From Ponticaulis sp. (GTDB lineage Bacteria > Pseudomonadota > Alphaproteobacteria > Caulobacterales > Hyphomonadaceae), in NCBI GenBank assembly GCA_002699325.1, contig PABS01000097.1, positions 1-5,465 of the forward strand: a DNA stretch of 5,465 nt, given 5' to 3'. Below the pieces are notes generated by a model that ran no database searches, had not been told where the DNA came from, and was given only the letters and a program-made list of their open reading frames with translations. Both the position numbers and the translations under genes were made by a program. Positions 1 to 5,052 of this stretch are shown here, piece after piece (positions within the stretch are counted from its first letter, which is position 1; every line of letters begins with the position of its first letter).

Positions 1-1
1 G

Positions 2-226
2 CTCTCATCCATTCACAGAGGCGCACACGCCCTCAGCATGCGACTGCATTCCGAGAATATCACGCCCACCCTTTCCACAGAACTTTCCCGGCACTCCAAA
101 GCAGCGTCCCAACCGTTCAGCCCGCAAGAAGAAGCTGCGGAAAATGCGCGTCTTTACACAGAGATCGGTGATGAGTTGTTTGCAGCACTGGATTGGCAAC
201 GCGAACGCTATCGCGAAACCGGTTAA
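2..226 (+). CDS. 3' end of an unrecognised ORF (hypothetical protein, probably partial)
   Basis: The frame is open from base 2 to a TAA at 224-226. The first in-frame ATG is at 38, but no convincing ribosome binding site precedes it and the frame stays open to the left edge. It is therefore either the C-terminal 74 codons of a longer gene or a 62-residue small protein. From the ATG the product is hydrophilic, with no membrane segment or signal peptide. Its C-terminal half (roughly residues 30-62) is acidic and looks helical, with a run of E, A, L and R residues (for example EEAAENARLY), and it ends ...RERYRETG. I do not recognise a family. The stop overlaps the convergent lipoprotein stop by three bases (TTAA), which fits two real genes ending back to back. 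The opposite-strand frame here is cysteine- and arginine-rich and implausible. Confidence is moderate that it is coding, with no function assigned. Confidence 0.5.
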   Translation, partial: LSSIHRGAHALSMRLHSENITPTLSTELSRHSKAASQPFSPQEEAAENARLYTEIGDELFAALDWQRERYRETG

Positions 227-717
227 TAGCCGCCAAGATTGGCGCGAACAGCGGCTGCATCATAAGTGTCATAGCCTTCTGGGCGCGGCCCGCGGCCAAT
301 AAGGATCTCCATATTGTGCGTCACATCCGCATTTTGAGAGCCACCGCCAATCGGGAATCCGATACCGACCCCCACCCCGACAGCCGAGAAACCACCAGAA
401 CCAGACGACCCGCCGACTGACACCCGGGGACCTGATCGGCTCGGCAACGCCCTTCCGCTGGAAAAGCTGTTCACGACGCGAAACCAGTGACCGCCATTCT
501 GTTCAGTCACTTCGGCGGCGCGGCGCAATGCATACTCGCGTGCCATCGCCTCATTGCTGGCGCTGTAAGAGATCCGATATCTGTTTTGCTCTATGATCTG
601 CTCTGAATATCCAAAGCTGCTGCCCGGTTCCATCGGCCCATAGCCTCGCGGGGTCGATGTACAGGCGACAAGCGCCGGCATTGTCAGGCAGGCAATCACG
701 ATCGTCTTGATAGTCAT
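223..717 (-). CDS. CC0125/CC1285-family outer-membrane lipoprotein
   Basis: This is a 164-residue predicted lipoprotein. Seen: a basic N-terminus, a short hydrophobic stretch and a lipobox L16-V17-A18-C19, followed by Thr at +2, which suggests sorting to the outer membrane. The segment at about residues 35-83 (FGYSEQ..., EQNRYRISY, RRAAEVT, GGHWFRVV) matches my memory of the CC0125/CC1285 lipoprotein family, whose members carry G-Y-S, N-R-[YF]-R-[VI]-S, a Y-L-L-x-R-A-A-E-x-T helix and a [DH]-W-F-x-[VI]-[VI] strand. Residues 99-127 are a Gly/Ser/Val-rich low-complexity stretch, then a closing strand (MEILIGRG) and a YDTYDAAAVRANL tail, also typical. The start is the ATG at 717: the frame extends upstream to 858, but only this ATG gives a signal peptide and it follows a strong GGAGGAG. 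It lies 64 bases downstream of the metallopeptidase gene on the same strand, with no terminator seen, so co-transcription is likely. The biochemical role of the family is unknown to me. Confidence 0.85.
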   Translation of the reverse strand: MTIKTIVIACLTMPALVACTSTPRGYGPMEPGSSFGYSEQIIEQNRYRISYSASNEAMAREYALRRAAEVTEQNGGHWFRVVNSFSSGRALPSRSGPRVSVGGSSGSGGFSAVGVGVGIGFPIGGGSQNADVTHNMEILIGRGPRPEGYDTYDAAAVRANLGGY

Positions 718-721
718 TTTG

Positions 722-728
722 CTCCTCC
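722..728 (-). promoter_or_regulatory. Ribosome binding site of the lipoprotein gene
   Basis: GGAGGAG on the minus strand ends four bases before the ATG at 715-717. It is the strongest Shine-Dalgarno in the area. It decides the start in favour of the lipoprotein signal peptide over the longer open frame that reaches into the metallopeptidase gene. Confidence 0.8.
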
Positions 729-781
729 ATTCTGACATCAAACGCATGCCAGCCGTGAAAGTCCCGGCGCACTTGCAGTGA

Positions 782-1801
782 TCAGTTCGGCGCAGGGCTG
801 AACTCCCGCTGCGCTTGAACGGCGTTACTGCTACGCCGTGAGTTTGAGATGGCGCCATGGGTGAACACCATTTTCTGGCGCGCCAGAGGTGAAATCACGA
901 ACGGATAGAGATCCTGAAGACCCATGGAGCGATTGACGTGGTTCAGCGCAAGTCCCAGGTCGACCGCCTGCGAGATCAGCGCCTCTGCATCAGGCTCTGC
1001 ATAGGCGTCATACCCAAAGGTCGGCCGATCACCTCGCTGCAACCCTGAGGCAGCCGCGCTGTCCACGATGTCAGTCAGGTGCATCACATGTGCTGCGGTT
1101 TCAGCCCAGTCCTCATGCGGATGAGAGGATGCATAGCGGGTCACATGTCTCTGCTCGAAATCCGGCGGCGCGCCATTGGCGTAATAGGCTTTCAGCGCCT
1201 CTCCATAGTCCGCCGTTTCATCACCAAACAGAGCCCTGAATTCTTTCAGAAACGTATCATCCTCGCTCAGACGAAGCTGAAGGAAATGCGCGATCTCATG
1301 CCGGAAATGGGCATTCATGGTACGCAATCGTTCAGACAGGTCATCTCGGCGGCGCTCGCGCTCGACAGGGTCAGCCTCAATGACATTGATGGTGATCAGC
1401 CCGTCGGCATGGCCCATAATGACAGGCTTTTCACCCTTGCGCGTATCCTCTGAAAGCAGATGAAATCTCGGTCGTGCACCGGCATCATTGTTTGTGAACC
1501 AGCCCCAGCGCGAGAGATTGGACAAGACCCAACGTTTGGCAAACTCGGCGTCTGACCAGAGCGAGACATTGTTGTCCCGGAAGGCGTCGGGAATGATCTC
1601 TGTCATGGAGCAGGACCGGCAATGCCCGTCTTTGTCTTCGGCGATCCAGTTGCAGGCAATCTTTTGACGATTGCTGCACCACGCGGCGCCCTGCACAAAA
1701 CGATCCTGCTCAGGATCATAGCTCAGCTCAGCGCCGCAACTGCAACCAAGGTTTCGGAAATAGACCGGCTCATTGCAGGCAGGACAGGTATAAACTCTCA
1801 T
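782..1801 (-). CDS. Putative zinc-binding metallopeptidase (COG4307; zinc-ribbon plus Peptidase_Mx-type domain)
   Basis: This is a predicted 339-residue cytoplasmic protein with no signal peptide. Seen: an N-terminal zinc-ribbon-like region with C6-x2-C9 and C20-x-C22; a second cysteine cluster at C42, C50, C61 and C64 (ACNW, CRSC); a GHADGLITIN segment at 130-139; and the metallopeptidase motif H168-E169-I-A-H172 within FRHEIAHF. Next come FRALFGDETADY and a conserved ASSHPHEDWAETAAH stretch (224-238) whose acidic residues are candidates for further metal ligands. Near the C-terminus is YPFVISPLARQKM. This order and wording match the zinc-ribbon metallopeptidase family I recall as COG4307 (Pfam PF10005 and PF15887). 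Length is normal for the family apart from a tail of about 20 residues. Substrate and role are unknown. The start is the ATG at 1801, giving the family-typical M-x-x-[YF]-x-C-x-x-C beginning; an in-frame TTG at 1837 would add 12 residues. No strong ribosome binding site precedes either. The gene is divergent from icd. Oddity: the second zinc-ribbon knuckle reads CxC rather than the usual CxxC. Confidence 0.88.
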   Translation of the reverse strand: MRVYTCPACNEPVYFRNLGCSCGAELSYDPEQDRFVQGAAWCSNRQKIACNWIAEDKDGHCRSCSMTEIIPDAFRDNNVSLWSDAEFAKRWVLSNLSRWGWFTNNDAGARPRFHLLSEDTRKGEKPVIMGHADGLITINVIEADPVERERRRDDLSERLRTMNAHFRHEIAHFLQLRLSEDDTFLKEFRALFGDETADYGEALKAYYANGAPPDFEQRHVTRYASSHPHEDWAETAAHVMHLTDIVDSAAASGLQRGDRPTFGYDAYAEPDAEALISQAVDLGLALNHVNRSMGLQDLYPFVISPLARQKMVFTHGAISNSRRSSNAVQAQREFSPAPN

Positions 1802-1952
1802 AGGGGACTCAGTTCGTAGTTCGATAACCCCGATCAACGCGCGCCTAGGTCACAAGTTCTCAATACCGCTGTATTTTTTTCTTCCCTATTAAAACATCTC
1901 CTTCGGGCGTGAATAATCGCGCCAAAATCGTGCTCGGAAACGCTTCTCCCAT

Positions 1953-1980
1953 TTGACCACGCCTGATCACCTGCTATTAG
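1953..1980 (+). promoter_or_regulatory. Candidate promoter for icd
   Basis: TTGACC (1953-1958) and TATTAG (1975-1980) are separated by 16 bases. Read against the Caulobacter housekeeping pattern, TTGACCA followed 13 bases later by GCTATTAG also fits. Transcription would start near 1986-1988, giving a leader of about 30 bases before the icd ATG. This was a visual match only. The rest of the divergent region 1802-2016 holds an AT-rich tract (about 1870-1895); I found no clear promoter there for the metallopeptidase gene. Confidence 0.5.
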
Positions 1981-1984
1981 GCAG

Positions 1985-1994
1985 CGGAATTCCG
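1985..1994. promoter_or_regulatory. 10-bp palindrome CGGAATTCCG, possible operator
   Basis: A perfect palindrome lies at the position expected for the icd transcription start, between the candidate -10 box and the ribosome binding site. A dyad here could bind a repressor, but ten bases is short and it may be chance. No second copy was seen in the window. Confidence 0.2.
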
Positions 1995-2000
1995 AATAAA

Positions 2001-2006
2001 AGAGGA
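2001..2006 (+). promoter_or_regulatory. Ribosome binding site of icd
   Basis: AGAGGA is followed by 10 bases and the ATG at 2017. The spacing is slightly long, but it is the only purine-rich match upstream. It agrees with a protein start that aligns with the family N-terminus. Confidence 0.55.
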
Positions 2007-2016
2007 CGTTACGCAC

Positions 2017-3237
2017 ATGGCTAAGATCCAGGTCAAAACACCGGTCGTTGAAATGGACGGCGATGAGATGACACGCATCATCTGGCAGATGATTAAAGAG
2101 CGTCTCATTCACCCTTATCTCGACATCGATCTGAAATACTACGACCTGTCGATCCAGAAGCGCGACGAAACCGACGACCAGATCACCGTCGATGCGGCTG
2201 AAGCCACCAAGAAATATGGCGTTGCCGTCAAGTGTGCGACCATCACGCCAGACGAAGGCCGCGTTGAAGAGTTCGGCCTGAAGAAAATGTGGCGTTCGCC
2301 AAACGGCACGATCCGTAACATTCTAGGCGGCGTGGTTTTCCGCGAGCCGATCGTGATCTCGAACGTTCCGCGTCTGGTTCCAGGCTGGACAAAGCCTGTC
2401 GTCATCGGCCGTCACGCGTTTGGTGACCAGTACCGCGCGACAGACATGCTGATCCCGGGCAAAGGCAAGCTCACCATGACCTTCCAGCCGGAAGATGGTT
2501 CTGAGCCAACAACGCATGAGATCTTCGACTTCCCGTCGGCTGGCGTTGCCATGGGCATGTATAACCTCGACGACTCAATTCGCGACTTCGCCCGTGCAAG
2601 CTTCAACTATGGCCTGCAGCGCAAATGGCCGGTCTACATGTCGACGAAGAACACCATCATGAAAAAGTATGATGGCCGTTTCAAAGACATCTTCCAGGAA
2701 ATCTACGAGAACGAGTTCGAAGAACAGTTCAAAGAGTTCGGTGGCACTTATGAGCACCGCCTCATCGACGACATGGTCGCAGCCTGCATGAAATGGTCTG
2801 GCGGTTACGTCTGGGCTTGTAAGAACTATGACGGCGACGTTCAGTCTGACACGGTTGCACAGGGTTATGGCTCACTCGGCCTGATGACGTCTGTTCTGAT
2901 GACGCCAGATGGCAAAACGGTTGAAGCTGAAGCCGCTCACGGCACAGTGACCCGTCACTACCGTAACCACCAGAAGGGCGAAGCAACATCGACGAACTCT
3001 ATCGCATCTATGTTCGCCTGGACCCGTGCGCTCGGTCACCGTGGTCGTATGGACGGCACGCCAGAGCTGCAGAACTTCGCTGAACTGCTTGAAGACACAA
3101 TCATCAAGACGGTTGAAGCTGGCGACATGACGAAAGACCTGGCTCTGCTCATCGGTCCGGATCAGGGCTGGCTGACGACAGAAGAGTTCATCAACAAGGT
3201 TGGTGACAACTTCGAAAAAGCGATGGCAAACGCCTAA
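2017..3237 (+). CDS. icd: NADP-dependent isocitrate dehydrogenase (eukaryote-like homodimeric type)
   Basis: This enzyme oxidatively decarboxylates isocitrate to 2-oxoglutarate with NADP+ in the cytoplasmic TCA cycle, usually as a metal-dependent homodimer. The 406-residue product is full length and closely follows human IDH1/IDH2 in sequence, not the E. coli Icd type. Seen: the N-terminal [14 protein letters not shown]; the substrate-binding residues T77, S94, R100, R109, R132 and Y139 at the same numbers as in IDH1, within [10 protein letters not shown] and [11 protein letters not shown]211 (IDH1 K212); the metal-binding aspartates D251, D274 and D278 (IDH1 D252, D275, D279); and R313-H314 in HGTVTRHYR, matching the NADP 2'-phosphate contacts. 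No key residue is missing. The gene appears monocistronic: it has its own candidate promoter at 1953-1980 and a strong terminator 24 bases after the stop. Its codon use looks biased, with many GAC, AAG and CTG codons, as expected for a highly expressed gene. Confidence 0.98.
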   Translation: MAKIQVKTPVVEMDGDEMTRIIWQMIKERLIHPYLDIDLKYYDLSIQKRDETDDQITVDAAEATKKYGVAVKCATITPDEGRVEEFGLKKMWRSPNGTIRNILGGVVFREPIVISNVPRLVPGWTKPVVIGRHAFGDQYRATDMLIPGKGKLTMTFQPEDGSEPTTHEIFDFPSAGVAMGMYNLDDSIRDFARASFNYGLQRKWPVYMSTKNTIMKKYDGRFKDIFQEIYENEFEEQFKEFGGTYEHRLIDDMVAACMKWSGGYVWACKNYDGDVQSDTVAQGYGSLGLMTSVLMTPDGKTVEAEAAHGTVTRHYRNHQKGEATSTNSIASMFAWTRALGHRGRMDGTPELQNFAELLEDTIIKTVEAGDMTKDLALLIGPDQGWLTTEEFINKVGDNFEKAMANA

Positions 3238-3261
3238 GCGTCCCGCCAATCCGATAACGAT

Positions 3262-3289
3262 AAAGCCCGCCTCTTCGGCGGGCTTTTTT
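3262..3289 (+). terminator. Rho-independent terminator of icd
   Basis: The stem is AAAGCCCGCC / GGCGGGCTTT with a five-base TCTTC loop, and the 3' side runs into six T residues (3284-3289). The stem has no mismatches and its seven G-C pairs make it strong. It begins 24 bases after the icd stop and should insulate icd from the downstream pair. Confidence 0.93.
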
Positions 3290-3307
3290 GTGAGCGCGCC
3301 ATGCGTC

Positions 3308-3337
3308 TTGCCGCCTGCGCCCTGAAGGCGCTAACTT
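3308..3337 (+). promoter_or_regulatory. Weak candidate promoter for the six-cysteine gene pair
   Basis: TTGCCG (3308-3313) and CTAACT (3331-3336) are 17 bases apart; GCTAACTT (3330-3337) resembles the Caulobacter -10 pattern. It sits between the icd terminator and the ATG at 3371, where a promoter is needed. The match is imperfect and this is a tentative call. Confidence 0.3.
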
Positions 3338-3370
3338 CTTCCGGTGGACGCGCAAGGCGTGGGGACTCAA

Positions 3371-3787
3371 ATGCTGAAAAAGCTTGCATCATCCAAGTTT
3401 GGCTGGCTGCTGCCAGTGGGCGGTTTTCTCCTCGCTGCGGTCCTTTTCAATCTGATCAGTCGCGTCACCAATCCCTCAAGCCACGCTTACGCAGGCGATT
3501 GTATCGCGCGCTCGGAGGATGGCGCGACTTACCGCAATACCTGCGGTTACGAGATCAATTTTGTGCTGTGCCTGGATGACGAGGATGAAGCAGATTACTC
3601 AAGCTGCCCTGTCACGCGTCTTGCAGAGGGTGACAGCTATCAGATGGGTTCCGGTCAGTTCCTTGAGACAGACGTTTATGGAAACCGTCACGTCTGGGCC
3701 TGCAAGACGCCATTTGTTCCCAGGATGAAGCCTAGCAACAGCAATCAGAACCTTCTCAGAAAAGCCTGTGGCAGGAAAGACGACTGA
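3371..3787 (+). CDS. Membrane-anchored six-cysteine protein, first of a tandem paralogous pair (unknown family)
   Basis: This is a 138-residue protein. Seen: a basic N-terminus (K3, K4, K9), one hydrophobic segment at about residues 11-29, then an extracytoplasmic domain with six cysteines at 44, 58, 67, 79, 111 and 133. Recognisable blocks are DCIARS, Y-x-NTC, INFVLCL and ACKTPFVP. An A-Y-A at 39-41 could be read as a signal peptidase site, but it lies about ten residues past the hydrophobic core, so I favour an uncleaved anchor. Six cysteines outside the cytoplasm suggest three disulfides (inference). The ATG at 3371 was chosen because it follows GGGGA and starts directly with the anchor; a GTG at 3344 would add nine residues. 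The next gene begins one base after this stop and encodes a paralog. I do not recognise the family and assign no function. Confidence 0.8.
   Translation: MLKKLASSKFGWLLPVGGFLLAAVLFNLISRVTNPSSHAYAGDCIARSEDGATYRNTCGYEINFVLCLDDEDEADYSSCPVTRLAEGDSYQMGSGQFLETDVYGNRHVWACKTPFVPRMKPSNSNQNLLRKACGRKDD
3773..3779 (+). promoter_or_regulatory. Ribosome binding site of the second six-cysteine gene
   Basis: AGGAAAG lies inside the last codons of the upstream gene, nine bases before the ATG at 3789. It supports that ATG over the in-frame GTG at 3768, and suggests the two genes are translated in a coupled way. Confidence 0.6.
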
Positions 3788-3788
3788 G

Positions 3789-4298
3789 ATGGAACAGGCC
3801 ACGCCTGAGCGCGGAACCAAACCGGGCTCCAAATCTCCCGGGGGGTGCCTGTTCGCGATTGGCGCTTTCATTGCGCTGGGGGCAATTGGCTTTGTCAGCA
3901 CCGCCCTGTTTGAACCGGAACGACAAGGCAAAGCAAATGAGTGCATCGGCCCGTCCGACGCCTCGCCCGCCTATGCGAACAGCTGCGATCATACGGTGAA
4001 TTTTCAGTACTGCCTGTATTCAAACGCCGGGGCGGATAAAGACCTGTGCAGAGATGTTTCGCTGGAACCCGGCGAAGGCGTCACATCCCTGCAAACTGAT
4101 CTTGCTCAGCTTGGGGGCCTCTTCAGAATCAGCCTCATGGCTTGCGAGGCTCCTTTTGTGCCGGGCCAGTACGAGTATTGGAATACCAAACGCATGACAC
4201 CAGGTTGCGTGAAACCGGGGGATCCCTTTGCCGGTCCGCACATTTCGCGTCAGCAATCGACGCCGGCACCAGATACTGACCTTCCGGATGATTTTTGA
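3789..4298 (+). CDS. Membrane-anchored six-cysteine protein, second of a tandem paralogous pair (unknown family)
   Basis: This is a 169-residue protein. Seen: a polar, Pro/Gly/Lys-containing N-terminal stretch (residues 1-19), one hydrophobic segment at about 20-40 that begins with Cys20, then a domain with cysteines at 52, 66, 75, 87, 119 and 140. The tail after 145 is Pro/Asp-rich and probably disordered. Blocks shared with the upstream protein are [DE]CI, Y-x-N-[ST]-C, [IV]NF-x2-CL and AC-x2-PFVP. By hand, 21 of 75 positions are identical in an ungapped alignment from the residue before the first conserved cysteine to the PFVP block. Cys20 is preceded by P-G-G and follows no hydrophobic stretch, so it does not look like a lipobox. 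The ATG at 3789 follows the upstream stop by one base (TGA-G-ATG), which points to an operon. An in-frame GTG at 3768 would overlap the upstream gene. Function is unknown. Confidence 0.82.
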   Translation: MEQATPERGTKPGSKSPGGCLFAIGAFIALGAIGFVSTALFEPERQGKANECIGPSDASPAYANSCDHTVNFQYCLYSNAGADKDLCRDVSLEPGEGVTSLQTDLAQLGGLFRISLMACEAPFVPGQYEYWNTKRMTPGCVKPGDPFAGPHISRQQSTPAPDTDLPDDF

Positions 4299-4308
4299 GC
4301 GTAAAATA

Positions 4309-4334
4309 AAAAGGCCCGCATGAGCAGGCCTTTT
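4309..4334. terminator. Bidirectional intrinsic terminator between convergent genes
   Basis: The inverted repeat is AAAAGGCC / GGCCTTTT, with an interior that can add two more pairs around an ATGA loop. On the plus strand it ends in TTTT, eleven bases after the second six-cysteine gene. On the minus strand the T tract is longer (TTTTTATTTT, 4303-4312) and serves the YegP-like gene that ends at 4367. Both flanking genes converge on it, so one hairpin probably stops both. Confidence 0.85.
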
Positions 4335-4366
4335 CGAATATTCAGAATTATTTCGCCAAAGTGCAA

Positions 4367-4702
4367 TCAGGCAGTCTGGTCGTCAACCTCGGCGCCTGGC
4401 GCATTCTTCATGACAGACTGGATGCCATTGTCGCGACCAGAAGCGCTCTCATAGGACTGAGAGGTGCCCACAACCTGACCATTGGTGGATTTCAGGTTGA
4501 ACATGTACTTGCCGGACGCTGTTTCCTTCTTCTCGAAACGCGCTTCGTCGGCAGAGTTTGTTTTCACGGACTCAATGCCGTTCATTGCGCTGGCTTTGGC
4601 TTTATAGCCTTCGCTCGCGAGAATGTTTTCGCCGTTTCCAGCTTTCAGCCGGAAGCGAAATTCGCCGGATTTATCTGTGTAGAGTTCGAACTTGGCAGCC
4701 AT
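4367..4702 (-). CDS. YegP-like protein with two DUF1508 repeats (UPF0339 family)
   Basis: This is a 111-residue small soluble protein. Two homologous repeats are visible, at about residues 4-50 and 55-102: KFELYTDKSGEFRFRLK / RFEKKETASGKYMFNLK, then NGENILASEGY / NGQVVGTSQSY, then NGIESVKTN / NGIQSVMKN. This is the tandem DUF1508 arrangement of E. coli YegP and the UPF0339 family. Each repeat is understood to fold as a small beta-beta-beta-alpha unit. The family's function is not established. Length matches YegP (about 110 residues). The start at 4702 is supported by GGGAGA six bases upstream. The gene lies 149 bases downstream of the HTH gene on the same strand. That gap holds TTGACC (4768-4773, minus strand), which could be a -35 box, but I see no good -10, so whether it has its own promoter is open. 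Confidence 0.93.
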   Translation of the reverse strand: MAAKFELYTDKSGEFRFRLKAGNGENILASEGYKAKASAMNGIESVKTNSADEARFEKKETASGKYMFNLKSTNGQVVGTSQSYESASGRDNGIQSVMKNAPGAEVDDQTA

Positions 4703-4708
4703 ATCGGT

Positions 4709-4714
4709 TCTCCC
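4709..4714 (-). promoter_or_regulatory. Ribosome binding site of the YegP-like gene
   Basis: GGGAGA on the minus strand lies six bases before the ATG at 4700-4702. It confirms the start that gives a family-length protein. Confidence 0.7.
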
Positions 4715-4851
4715 GTTTTCATTTCTGGGGCGTCCCCCTCTTTTTCGTTGCCCCTAACCGCCAAAAGGGTCAAGGCTGAAGCGCCAACAATGTCCAGCGC
4801 TATCATTGAACTGGCACCCGTCATTGCGAAAATCCGCCGCGCCAGACAGCC

Positions 4852-5052
4852 CTATTCCCGATCCAGTAAATCGCCCGGTTTACAGTCCAGAACCTCGCAG
4901 ATTTTGTCGAGCGTCTCAAACCTCACCCCCTTAACCCGCCCCTGACGCAACATGGAGAGGTTCTGTTCGGAAATACCGATCTGTGCCGCAAGATCCTTGG
5001 ATTTCATTTTTCGCAGGGCCAGCATCACATCGAGTCTCACAATTATGGCCAT
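4852..5052 (-). CDS. Small Cro/CI-type HTH transcriptional regulator (YozG-like)
   Basis: This 66-residue protein is essentially only a DNA-binding domain. Seen: an N-terminal strand-like MAIIVRLDVML; a helix-turn-helix at about residues 19-37 (KDLAAQIGISEQNLSMLRQG); and FETLDKICEVLDCKPGDLL at 45-63, the usual end of the YozG/HTH_26 type of Xre-family regulator. It has no ligand or dimerisation domain beyond this. Its ATG shares one base with the stop of the upstream DUF2975 gene (TGATG). No clear ribosome binding site is seen, so translation is probably coupled. In Bacillus subtilis YozG is likewise encoded next to the DUF2975 protein YoaS (from memory). The likely role is regulation of its own two-gene unit, but the target is not shown by the sequence. 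Confidence 0.92.
   Translation of the reverse strand: MAIIVRLDVMLALRKMKSKDLAAQIGISEQNLSMLRQGRVKGVRFETLDKICEVLDCKPGDLLDRE

Noticed and set aside
718..858. Upstream extension of the lipoprotein frame, adding 47 residues
   Set aside because: It would overlap the metallopeptidase gene and bury the lipoprotein signal peptide. The ATG at 717 has a far better ribosome binding site.
1806..1810. GACTC (GANTC, the CcrM methylation site of alphaproteobacteria) next to the metallopeptidase start; another lies at 3364-3368 before the first six-cysteine gene
   Set aside because: GANTC also occurs inside several genes here (for example near 352, 2571 and 4127), so these two positions do not stand out enough to claim methylation control.
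1886..1908. Minus-strand GAAGGAG followed by ATG TTT TAA, resembling a ribosome binding site with a two-codon ORF
   Set aside because: A two-codon ORF in an AT-rich intergenic stretch is easily chance. Nothing downstream suggests leader-peptide control.
1834..2112. Minus-strand 92-residue ORF across the icd upstream region
   Set aside because: It overlaps the first 96 bases of icd antisense and covers the candidate promoter. Its composition is not protein-like and I recognise no motif.
3301..3579. Plus-strand ORF starting with ATG right after the icd terminator
   Set aside because: It overlaps the six-cysteine gene in another frame, is arginine/serine-rich without a domain, and ends inside that gene. 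The overlapping frame has an anchor, conserved cysteines and a paralog.
4781..4800. Possible hairpin GCGC...GCGC in the gap between the HTH and YegP-like genes
   Set aside because: Only four base pairs form around a 12-base loop and there is no T tract, so it is not a credible terminator or operator.
4361..4945. Long plus-strand ORF (194 codons) opposite the YegP-like and HTH genes
   Set aside because: It is the antisense shadow of two clearly recognised minus-strand genes and has no start site or domain of its own.
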